Counted from the stretch's first letter, positions 1 to 5,404 are shown. The stretch is DNA of 5,404 bases from an uncultured Fretibacterium sp. (GCF_938040765.1 NZ_CALIAA010000295.1:1-5404), one strand, 5' to 3'. Program-made: numbers and translations. The notes: a model not told the origin generated them from the letters alone.

Positions 1-52
1 CGAAAAAGCGGGGGGTCCTTCTCCAGTAAATGAAATGAGCCGAAGCCAGGCG

Positions 53-1333
53 CTACTTCATCACGGAGGGGAGCCACAGGCTCATCTGCGGGAACACGAT
101 GGTAGCGACCAGGAACAAAATCATGATGACGATAAAGGGAAACACTCCCTGGATGACCTCCTTCATCTTTACATCATTACGAATGCCGCAGATCACATAG
201 AGGTTCATCCCGACGGGGGGCGTAACCAGGGCCATCGTCATGTTCACCGTCAGGATCACGCCGTACCAGATGGTATCGATCCCCAGAGCATGCAGGATAG
301 GCGTCACCAAGGGCATGGTCAGCAGTACGATGGAGACCGTCTCCAGCATGGCGCCCAACACCAGCATCAGGAGGTTCATGACGATGATGAACGTCAGTGC
401 GGACATTTTGTTTTCCACGACGATCTCCGTAAGGGCCTGGGGGATCTGCAACAGAGCCATGACCCTGCCGAACAATAGCGCCCCGGCGATGATGATCGCG
501 ATCATGCACGAGGTGGGAACGGACTTCAGACAGATTCCCGGGATGTCCCGAACCTTGATGGTACGGTAGACCACGACGGTCACGAACAGGCTGTAGACCA
601 GTCCGACCGCCGCCGCCTCGGTCGGAGTGAACGCGCCGGAGTAGATTCCGCCGATGATGATGAAGGGCAACAGGATTCCCCAGATGTTCTTGGCCGTGAT
701 GGAGAACCTCTCGCTCCAGGTGGTCCTGGGCATCGGGGTAAAACCGCCCCGTTTGCTCTTCATGATCGCATACAGGATGAAGAGCCCCGCCAGGATGAGG
801 CCGGGGACGACGCCCGCGATGAACAGCCTGCCGACGGAGTCCTCCGTCACCGTTCCGTAGATGATCATCGGAATGCTGGGAGGGATCAGGATCCCCAGCG
901 TTCCGCCCGCGGCCAGCAGGCCCAGGGTAAAGGATTTGTCGTAACCACGTTCGATCATCGCAGGATAGGCGACCATCCCGATGGTCGCCGCCGTTGCGGC
1001 GCCCGACCCCGTGATGGCGGCAAAGAATGCGCAGGCCAGGATCGTCCCAATGGCCAGCCCTCCGGGAAGATGGCACACCCAGGCGTTCATGACCTCGAAC
1101 AGGTCGTCCCCAACACGTCCGTCCAGCAGGATCTGACTCATGAGGACGAATATCGGGATGGAAAGCGTCGTGAAGCTGTCCAAGGAGGAGAACATCGTCG
1201 CCCCGACGACCTTGAGGGGAAGTCCGAACAGGAAGATCAGGGCAACGGACGTGGCACCCAGAGAGAAGGCCACGGGCAGTCCCATGCAAAGGATCAGCAT
1301 CAGGAGAAGAATGACCAGCAGAAATTCGGACAT
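53..1333 (-). CDS. dctM: TRAP transporter large permease subunit DctM
   Basis: This 426-residue protein is the large membrane subunit of a tripartite ATP-independent periplasmic transporter. In this family it carries the ion-coupled (usually sodium) translocation path for the acid delivered by DctP. The length is typical. About eleven to twelve hydrophobic segments span the whole chain. Recognisable family blocks are the small-residue loop ITGSGAATAATIGM (107-120), GGTLGILIPPSIPMIIYG (143-160), GGIYSGAFTPTEAAAVG (228-244) and ALVTPPVGMNLYV (368-380). These correspond to the two related halves of the DctM fold, each with its hairpin-loop substrate and ion site. The ATG at 1333 directly follows the dctQ TAG with no gap. 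A GGGGGAG ribosome binding site lies in the last codons of dctQ, 8 bases before the start, so the two are probably translationally coupled. The substrate cannot be read from this subunit. Confidence 0.96.
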   Translation of the reverse strand: MSEFLLVILLLMLILCMGLPVAFSLGATSVALIFLFGLPLKVVGATMFSSLDSFTTLSIPIFVLMSQILLDGRVGDDLFEVMNAWVCHLPGGLAIGTILACAFFAAITGSGAATAATIGMVAYPAMIERGYDKSFTLGLLAAGGTLGILIPPSIPMIIYGTVTEDSVGRLFIAGVVPGLILAGLFILYAIMKSKRGGFTPMPRTTWSERFSITAKNIWGILLPFIIIGGIYSGAFTPTEAAAVGLVYSLFVTVVVYRTIKVRDIPGICLKSVPTSCMIAIIIAGALLFGRVMALLQIPQALTEIVVENKMSALTFIIVMNLLMLVLGAMLETVSIVLLTMPLVTPILHALGIDTIWYGVILTVNMTMALVTPPVGMNLYVICGIRNDVKMKEVIQGVFPFIVIMILFLVATIVFPQMSLWLPSVMK

Positions 1334-1855
1334 CTACGCCGCTCCCCCTTCCGCTTCGGCGGAGGCTCCGTTCAGGGCCTCGACCCGATCGAGGGCTATC
1401 AGCAGAAACTGAAGGGTCAGGAGCAGGAAACCCAGGAAAAGAGGCAGCTGCACCAGCCACATCGGGACCCGCAGGATGGTCGCACTGAGCTTGTTGAACC
1501 GAATGCTGCCCGCAATCATCAGGTAGGCCTGATGAGTCACGATGGCGCAGAAGAGCATCCCCACAAGGCTGGTGACGATATCCAAAAGGTTCTGTACCCT
1601 TGGGGAAAGGCGATCGAAAATCAGATCGATCCGCACGTGCTTGCCCAGCATCAGCGTGTAGGATGCCCCGGCCAGCATCGACCACATGAACAGGTAAATG
1701 GAGACCTCCTGAACCCAGATCGTTGGGGAGCCGAAGCAGTAGCGGGCGATGACCTCATAGAAGAGCATCAAGCTCATCGCGAGGATGCCCAGGCCGCTGA
1801 GGTAGCCCAGACAAAGGTTTCCCGACCTTACGAAAGAACGTATCCTGCCCATCAT
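1334..1855 (-). CDS. dctQ: TRAP transporter small permease subunit DctQ
   Basis: This 173-residue protein is the small membrane subunit of the TRAP transporter. It docks on DctM and helps form the scaffold that receives the binding protein. Four hydrophobic segments are visible at roughly 12-35, 47-69, 88-113 and 128-153. The family signature follows the first helix: EVIARYCFGSPTIWVQE (34-50), with the Arg-Tyr pair and the Trp-x-x-Glu, then GKHVRIDLI (71-79). The frame stays open upstream to an ATG at 1960, but that would overlap the end of dctP and add non-family sequence. The start at 1855 is preceded by AGGAGG (1870-1865) with a 9-base gap, close to ideal. A second ATG follows at once (1852). 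The stop abuts the dctM start. The last dozen residues are a low-complexity Ala/Gly/Glu tail. Confidence 0.94.
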   Translation of the reverse strand: MMGRIRSFVRSGNLCLGYLSGLGILAMSLMLFYEVIARYCFGSPTIWVQEVSIYLFMWSMLAGASYTLMLGKHVRIDLIFDRLSPRVQNLLDIVTSLVGMLFCAIVTHQAYLMIAGSIRFNKLSATILRVPMWLVQLPLFLGFLLLTLQFLLIALDRVEALNGASAEAEGGAA

Positions 1856-1864
1856 GGACAAATT

Positions 1865-1870
1865 CCTCCT
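1865..1870 (-). promoter_or_regulatory. Ribosome binding site of dctQ (decides the start)
   Basis: AGGAGG on the minus strand, 9 bases before the ATG at 1855. It is the strongest Shine-Dalgarno match in the window and rules against the longer dctQ frame opening at 1960. Confidence 0.85.
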
Positions 1871-1890
1871 GTCGACAAAGAAGCGGATTG

Positions 1891-1919
1891 GGGGCGTCCC
1901 ACGGAACTCCGGACGCCCC
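1891..1919 (-). promoter_or_regulatory. Intercistronic stem-loop between dctP and dctQ
   Basis: A perfect 9-base-pair, GC-rich inverted repeat (GGGGCGTCC and GGACGCCCC) with an 11-base loop. It lies 18 bases after the dctP stop and about 20 bases before the dctQ ribosome binding site. No T-run follows on the minus strand, so it is not a canonical intrinsic terminator. Such structures commonly protect the 3' end of the upstream message or cause partial attenuation, which would make the binding protein more abundant than the membrane subunits. That role is inferred; the repeat itself is seen directly. Confidence 0.75.
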
Positions 1920-1937
1920 TGGATGGAACATACGAAG

Positions 1938-2945
1938 TTACCGGAACAGCTTGTCGCCAAGAGCGATCAATTGCCCGCCGATCTCGCCGGCGTGTTTCAC
2001 GAATTGTTCCTTGACGGACTGCGTGGCCTTTACGAACTCGGCCCGCTCCTCCGGCGTAAGGACGACGACCTCGAGGCCGGCATCCCGGACCGCCTTCTCG
2101 GCCTCGGCCTCGGAATCCACGATCGCCTCACGGATCCACGCCTCCGCGTCCTTCCCTGCCCTCAGGATGATCTCCTGACTGTCGGCATCGAGTCCCGTCC
2201 ACCAATCAAGGTTCGACTGAACGCTGAACTCCGCCGTCGAATAGTTGGCGATCGTCAGGTACTTCTGGACCTCGTACACCTTTCGGGAGACGCCGGCCGG
2301 CATGCCCGTCGTCGCGCCATCCACGGTTCCCCGCTGAAGCGCCATGTACATCTCGGAGGAGCTCATCAGGGTGGGGGCCGCGCCCAGGGCCTTGAGCGTT
2401 TCGGAGTCGCCCGCGCTGTAGGAGCGCATCTTCAGTCCGGCGAAATCCGCGGGCGTCCGCAGCGGACGTTTGCTGTTCCACATCTGGATGAAGCCGTAAT
2501 CGACCCAGAAGAGGTTTTTGACCCCGAACTTCACGAACTCCTTATCCAGGATCTCGCCCGCCCCCTCCTCGAGGAACTTCTTGGGGGAATCCAGTCCCAC
2601 GAAGAGGAAGGGGACGTCGAACACGTCCGCCGCCGGGATCATGCCGCCCCACTTGTTGGTGGCGACGAGTCCGATATCCACGAGCCCATCCTGAAGGGCC
2701 TCGACGATCTCCGTGTCCTTGAAGAGCTGGGCGGAGTCGAAAATCCGGATCGCTATCCTGCCCTGCGAGTACTCCTTCACCTTATCGGCGAAGATCGCCA
2801 GCCCCTTGGAAATATGGTGCGAAGGGGGAAACTGATTGGAGAGCTTGTTCTCCGCGGCCGTTGCCGCCACAGCGGGAAGCATCGTCGCAAAAATCAATAC
2901 CACAAAAAGCAATGCCGCAAAAAATTTCCGTTTCCAGTACTTCAT
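1938..2945 (-). CDS. dctP: TRAP transporter substrate-binding protein DctP
   Basis: This 335-residue periplasmic protein captures the carboxylate and hands it to DctQM. A classic signal peptide starts the chain: basic residues at 2-7, a hydrophobic core at about 8-22, and an AVA/ATA cleavage region near 26-31. There is no lipobox cysteine. The family core runs from residue 157: NSKRPLRTPADFAGLKMR (157-174), then KALGAAPTLMSSSEMYMALQ (185-204) and GTVDGATTG (206-214). Arg174 aligns with the invariant arginine that clamps the ligand carboxylate in DctP/SiaP proteins. Length is normal. The frame extends upstream to 3080, but the ATG at 2945 has GGAG 9 bases before it and puts the signal peptide at the N-terminus. 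In-frame ATGs at 2951 and 2954 are too close to that site. The gene lies 67 bases after the lyase, with stem-loops on both sides. The ligand is unknown but is presumably an organic acid. Confidence 0.95.
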   Translation of the reverse strand: MKYWKRKFFAALLFVVLIFATMLPAVAATAAENKLSNQFPPSHHISKGLAIFADKVKEYSQGRIAIRIFDSAQLFKDTEIVEALQDGLVDIGLVATNKWGGMIPAADVFDVPFLFVGLDSPKKFLEEGAGEILDKEFVKFGVKNLFWVDYGFIQMWNSKRPLRTPADFAGLKMRSYSAGDSETLKALGAAPTLMSSSEMYMALQRGTVDGATTGMPAGVSRKVYEVQKYLTIANYSTAEFSVQSNLDWWTGLDADSQEIILRAGKDAEAWIREAIVDSEAEAEKAVRDAGLEVVVLTPEERAEFVKATQSVKEQFVKHAGEIGGQLIALGDKLFR

Positions 2946-2971
2946 TGTCATCATCTCCACTTTGTGATTGA

Positions 2972-2989
2972 GCCTCGCCCAGGCGAGGC
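2972..2989 (-). promoter_or_regulatory. Stem-loop in the lyase-dctP gap
   Basis: GCCTCGC and GCGAGGC form a perfect 7-base-pair stem around a 4-base loop. It sits 23 bases after the lyase stop and 13 bases before the GGAG of dctP. It has no following T-run, so it is unlikely to terminate transcription. It could stabilise the 5' end of a processed dctP message. Function is inferred. Confidence 0.6.
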
Positions 2990-3012
2990 AGGAACCTCGT
3001 TCCAATCCGAGA

Positions 3013-3939
3013 TCAGCAGCACGGCCCCACAGGCTGACCGAAGCGGCTCTTGACCAGGTGCCCCAGGGTTCCAAGCCCATAGTCCCGCATCCACCGAGCG
3101 ACCTTCACAAGTGCCAGGGGATCCAGCCCCGTCTCGATCCCCAACCCATTCAGGTAGAAGACCAGGTCCTCGGTCGCCGCGTTGCCCGCCGCGCCGGGCG
3201 CGTAGGGACAGCCGCCCAGCCCCCCGGCTGCGGAATCGAAGCGGTCGAATCCTCGCACCAGGGCCTCACGAACGTTCAACAGGGCCATTCCGAACGTGTT
3301 GTGGATGTGCAGGAATACGGGAATGCCATCCAGGGCCGGGAACACGGCATCCAGGGTCTCGGCGAAATCCCTGGGATGACAGGTGCCGATGGTCTCGGCC
3401 AGACAGATGCTGCGCGCCCCCTTCTCCCGAACGATGCCGATCAGCTCGGATACCCTTCGCGGATCAGTGCGCCCCTCGAACGGACACATGAAGGACGTGG
3501 CGATGGAGACGGACAGTTCCGCCCTTCCCTCGATCAAACGAGCGATATCGTCCAGTCCCGACAGGGACTCCGCCACGCTGCGGTTCAGGTTGGCCTTGTT
3601 GTGGCTTTCGCTGGCGGAGAATACGACGTTCAGGACGTCGGCCCCGCAGGCCAGCGCGCGCTCCGCCCCCTTGGTGTTGGGAACCAAGGCCGTCAGGCGC
3701 GCCGTCGGGTGGCGGCGTTTCGTCTCCGTCAGCACCTCCGCAGCGTCCGCCAGCTGAGGGATAGCCTTGGGGCTGACGAACGAGGTGACCTCCATCTCCG
3801 TCACCCCAGCCTCAAACAGGGCGTCGATCCACTCGAGCTTCCGCTCCGTGGGGATGAACTCCTTCACATTCTGAAAACCGTCGCGGGGACAGACCTCCCG
3901 GACCACAACGGAGTCGGGTAATGCCGCGTCCTTCCTCAA
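3013..3939 (-). CDS. Hydroxymethylglutaryl-CoA lyase family protein
   Basis: This 308-residue cytoplasmic enzyme belongs to the DRE-TIM metallolyase superfamily, HMG-CoA lyase branch. The reference reaction splits 3-hydroxy-3-methylglutaryl-CoA into acetyl-CoA and acetoacetate. Visible active-site elements are REVCPRDGFQN (14-24) with the catalytic Arg14 and metal ligand Asp20, Glu50 before TSFVSPK (52-58), metal histidines 211 and 213 in HIHNTFG, and GGLGGCPYAPGAAGN (239-253) with the catalytic Cys244 and metal ligand Asn253. Length is normal and the barrel looks complete. Two loops differ from the human enzyme: AETIG instead of DTIG (181-185) and HNTFG instead of HDTYG (213-217). The true substrate may therefore be a related 3-hydroxyacyl-CoA. 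The start is TTG, overlapping the CoA-transferase TGA by 4 bases, with GGGAGG 7 bases upstream. The next ATG would delete the catalytic Arg and Asp. Confidence 0.93.
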   Translation of the reverse strand: MRKDAALPDSVVVREVCPRDGFQNVKEFIPTERKLEWIDALFEAGVTEMEVTSFVSPKAIPQLADAAEVLTETKRRHPTARLTALVPNTKGAERALACGADVLNVVFSASESHNKANLNRSVAESLSGLDDIARLIEGRAELSVSIATSFMCPFEGRTDPRRVSELIGIVREKGARSICLAETIGTCHPRDFAETLDAVFPALDGIPVFLHIHNTFGMALLNVREALVRGFDRFDSAAGGLGGCPYAPGAAGNAATEDLVFYLNGLGIETGLDPLALVKVARWMRDYGLGTLGHLVKSRFGQPVGPCC

Positions 3940-5126
3940 AGCACTCCCTCCCGTTCGAGTTCGGCGACCTGCTCGGCCGTATACCCCAGCATCGAGCCGT
4001 AGACCTCGTTATTATGTTGCCCCAGCTCGGGGGCCGGCGTCCGTATCGAGGCCGGGGTACCGCTGAGCTTCAGGTGCGAGCCCGTCAGCTTCAGCCTTCC
4101 CGCGATGGGGTGCTCGCACTCCACAAACATCTCCCGATCCTCGGCGATGTGCGGGTCGGCGGTCACCTGGTCGATGGAATAGATCGGCGCGCAGGGGACA
4201 CCCGCCCGATCCAGCTTTTCATGGATTTCCTTCACGGTTTGCCGCGACGTCCAAGCCTCGACAATCCCCTGCAGCTCTTCGTGATGGGCAACCCGATCCC
4301 TGGTTTCGCCGAAGCGCGGATCCCGAAGAAGGTCCTCCCGCCCCATCGTCCTCGCCAGGTCCTGCCACAGCTTGTTGTTCCCGGCCCCGATGACCAGAGA
4401 GCCGTCCGACGCCCGGAAGGAATCGTAGGGATAGGTGGACTCGTACCGATTGCCGATACGCTCCGGAACGCGTCCCTCAACGAAATAAATCATGTTGATG
4501 ATCTCCAGGCTCGCGACCACGGAGTCGACGAGGGCAATATCCACTTTTTGCCCCTGTCCGGTCCGGGCACGGGAGTTGAGCGCAGCCAGAACTCCTATGG
4601 CGCAGGACAACCCTCCCAGAACATCGCCCATGGCGGTTCCCGTTCGGGTGGCCTCGCCTCCGGGCCAGCCGGTTGTGCTCATCAGACCGCCCATCGCCTG
4701 AGCGATGATGTCGTACCCCGGGCGCTTGCTGTAGCGTCCCGTGTGACCGAATCCCGATATGGCGCCGTAGACGATACCCGGGTTGACTTTTTTCAGGTCC
4801 TCGTAGCCCAATCCCAGCTTCTCCATCGTTCCGGGACGGAAGTTCTCGAGCACCACATCGGCCTTCTTCAACATCTCCAGAAAGATGCCCTTGCCCTTTG
4901 GGTCCTTCAAGTTCAAGGTAACCGCCTTCTTGTTGCGGTTCAGGTTCATCGAATAAGCGCTCACCCCCTCTTTGAAGGGCCCCATGCTCCGTTCGTCGGC
5001 GCCTCCCTTCGGATTCTCGATCTTGATAACGACAGCTCCCATGTCTGCCATCATCATGGAGCAAAACGGCCCGGCCAGGACCCTCGTCAAGTCCAACACC
5101 ACAACATTCGACAACGCGCCTTCCAA
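3936..5126 (-). CDS. CaiB/BaiF (class III) CoA-transferase
   Basis: This 396-residue cytoplasmic enzyme moves CoA between carboxylic acids through acyl-aspartate intermediates, working as an interlocked dimer. Family blocks in order are LDLTRVLAGPF (11-21), MGAVVIKIENP (29-39), VVLENFRPGTMEKLGLGY (91-108), SGFGHTGRYSKRPGYD (124-139), TAMGDVLGG (164-172), TGQGQKVDIALVDS (189-202) and GVPCAPIYSIDQV (309-321). Asp168 in the GDVLGG block matches the catalytic Asp169 of formyl-CoA transferase and CaiB. The glycine-rich loop of formyl-CoA transferase is replaced by GAGNNKLW (247-254), so an oxalate role is unlikely. The frame reaches an ATG at 5204 (422 residues), but that ATG has no ribosome binding site and adds 26 non-family residues. 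The TTG at 5126 has AAGGGGG 8 bases upstream and gives a normal N-terminus. It is the first gene of the operon and probably activates the acid for the lyase. The exact acid pair is unknown. Confidence 0.93.
   Translation of the reverse strand: MEGALSNVVVLDLTRVLAGPFCSMMMADMGAVVIKIENPKGGADERSMGPFKEGVSAYSMNLNRNKKAVTLNLKDPKGKGIFLEMLKKADVVLENFRPGTMEKLGLGYEDLKKVNPGIVYGAISGFGHTGRYSKRPGYDIIAQAMGGLMSTTGWPGGEATRTGTAMGDVLGGLSCAIGVLAALNSRARTGQGQKVDIALVDSVVASLEIINMIYFVEGRVPERIGNRYESTYPYDSFRASDGSLVIGAGNNKLWQDLARTMGREDLLRDPRFGETRDRVAHHEELQGIVEAWTSRQTVKEIHEKLDRAGVPCAPIYSIDQVTADPHIAEDREMFVECEHPIAGRLKLTGSHLKLSGTPASIRTPAPELGQHNNEVYGSMLGYTAEQVAELEREGVL
3944..3952 (-). promoter_or_regulatory. Ribosome binding site of the lyase TTG start
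   Basis: GGGAGGGAG on the minus strand, inside the last codons of the CoA-transferase. Its GGGAGG part lies 7 bases before the TTG at 3939. It supports TTG initiation and re-initiation by ribosomes finishing the upstream gene. Confidence 0.75.
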
Positions 5127-5134
5127 AATGACCG

Positions 5135-5145
5135 CCCCCTTCTCC
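5135..5145 (-). promoter_or_regulatory. Probable ribosome binding site of the CoA-transferase
   Basis: The purine run GGAGAAGGGGG on the minus strand ends 8 bases before the TTG at 5126. The alternative ATG at 5204 has only GCAAGTTCATTC before it. This favours the shorter protein, although part of the run simply encodes Leu-Glu-Lys-Gly in the longer frame. Confidence 0.6.
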
Positions 5146-5255
5146 AGTGCCGGAGCAACACCGGACGCTTCGGCCCAAGTCAATCCAATCCCCAAGTCAA
5201 CCATGAATGAACTTGCAGACGACTGAACTCTGTCGACAATATTTCTTAGAGGGTA

Positions 5256-5284
5256 AGGTTAGCGAAAACAAAAGAGAAAGTCAA
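5256..5284 (-). promoter_or_regulatory. Candidate promoter of the operon
   Basis: On the minus strand TTGACT (5284-5279) matches five of six -35 consensus bases. A 17-base spacer leads to TAACCT (5261-5256), a poor -10 match (three of six). The surrounding 5239-5350 stretch is clearly more AT-rich than the genes. Position suits the first gene, with a leader of about 120 bases to the TTG start or about 45 to the ATG at 5204. The -35 is convincing and the -10 is not. Confidence 0.35.
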
Positions 5285-5285
5285 G

Positions 5286-5297
5286 TGAAAATTTTCA
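5286..5297. promoter_or_regulatory. 12-base palindrome beside the -35, possible operator
   Basis: TGAAAATTTTCA is a perfect 12-base palindrome one base upstream of the candidate -35 TTGACT. A dimeric regulator could bind here to control the operon. No regulator gene lies in the window, and AT-rich DNA produces such palindromes by chance fairly often. Confidence 0.3.
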
Positions 5298-5311
5298 ATA
5301 TGTCGTTGATC

Positions 5312-5404
5312 TGTGATAATGTCCCCCTATAAGTAGTCAGAGAAAATGTCCCCCCCCCCGTACGATAGGTCTTTTTGGATAATATCGGCATGGAGCAGGA
5401 GCGA
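5312..5404. mobile_element. Probable end of an insertion sequence, cut by the window edge
   Basis: Two 15-base direct repeats, 5313-5327 and 5340-5354, agree at 13 positions with consensus GWGAWAATGTCCCCC and are 27 bases apart. The second runs into ten consecutive C (5350-5359). Several short repeats set inside the terminus, beginning with TG, are characteristic of IS21-like ends, and AATGTCCCC-type ends are frequent in such elements. Near the right edge a plus-strand ATG at 5390 opens a frame (Met-Glu-Gln-Glu-Arg) that could begin a transposase gene. No transposase sequence is actually visible, so both the family and the boundary at 5312 are inferred. Confidence 0.4.

Noticed and set aside
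1..52. A possible terminator after dctM: minus-strand AAGGACCCCCCGC followed by TTTTT
   Set aside because: Only one potential arm is inside the window and no complementary arm can be seen. It may be half of a terminator or the leader of a next gene, and cannot be decided here.
177..1685. A 502-codon minus-strand frame running across dctM and dctQ in another phase
   Set aside because: The translation is rich in Arg, His, Gly and Asp, has no membrane segments, and ignores the real stop/start junction at 1333-1336. It is an out-of-frame shadow.
1070..2014. A 314-codon plus-strand frame opposite dctQ and the start of dctM
   Set aside because: It is very polar, rich in His, Gln and Glu, has no known motif and covers three real minus-strand gene ends. 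It is a shadow.
1854..3921. Plus-strand open frames of about 400 and 317 codons opposite dctP and the lyase
   Set aside because: They are antisense shadows that run across gene boundaries and intergenic hairpins and show no family motifs. The minus-strand genes are unambiguous.
3936..5126. Formyl-CoA:oxalate CoA-transferase or carnitine CaiB as the specific identity
   Set aside because: The glycine-rich loop of formyl-CoA transferase is missing, no oxalyl-CoA decarboxylase or carnitine gene is nearby, and the lyase and TRAP neighbours point to another acid.
3921..5210. A 429-codon open frame on the plus strand opposite the CoA-transferase
   Set aside because: It is an antisense shadow of a GC-rich gene. 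Its product is rich in His, Gln, Arg and Pro with no recognisable domain, whereas the minus-strand frame carries clear CaiB/BaiF blocks.
5390..5404. Plus-strand ATG at 5390 opening a five-codon frame at the window edge
   Set aside because: It has no good ribosome binding site and is too short to identify. It is mentioned only as a hint of a transposase gene in the insertion-sequence entry.
1..5404. CRISPR array, tRNA, rRNA, phage or defence genes
   Set aside because: No regularly spaced repeats of suitable length, no cloverleaf or rRNA-like stretches and no defence or phage motifs were seen. Almost all the sequence is accounted for by five metabolic and transport genes.

Overview
The window holds one five-gene operon, all on the minus strand and filling about 95% of the sequence. 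In transcription order (right to left) it encodes a class III (CaiB/BaiF) CoA-transferase, a lyase of the 3-hydroxy-3-methylglutaryl-CoA lyase family, and a complete TRAP transporter: periplasmic binding protein DctP, small membrane subunit DctQ and large membrane subunit DctM. All five reading frames are intact. Spacing is tight: a 4-base overlap, then 67 bases, then 82 bases with a strong stem-loop, then 0 bases.

The simplest reading is an uptake-and-cleavage module for an organic acid. DctP captures a carboxylate outside the cytoplasmic membrane, DctQM imports it with sodium, the CoA-transferase converts it to a CoA thioester, and the lyase splits that thioester into acetyl-CoA plus an oxo-acid. 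The best-fitting substrates are 3-hydroxy-3-methyl dicarboxylates such as 3-hydroxy-3-methylglutarate, because no hydratase is present and one relative of the transferase (human SUGCT) uses that acid. This is inferred from family membership, not shown by the sequence.

Layout: 1-52 is the short 3' flank of dctM. dctM is 53-1333, dctQ 1334-1855, and dctP 1938-2945 with stem-loops on both sides. The lyase is 3013-3939 (TTG start), and the CoA-transferase is 3936-5126 (probable TTG start; a longer ATG form would begin at 5204). The stretch 5205-5311 is AT-rich and holds a candidate promoter and a 12-base palindrome. From about 5312 to the end, two AATGTCCCCC repeats 27 bases apart and a run of ten C look like the end of an insertion sequence extending beyond the window.

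The organism is a bacterium with GC-rich coding DNA, strong GGAG-type ribosome binding sites and frequent TTG starts. TRAP plus CoA-transferase plus lyase cassettes are common in amino- and organic-acid-fermenting anaerobes such as Synergistota and in several Proteobacteria. Synergistota is my tentative guess, but nothing here fixes the taxon.
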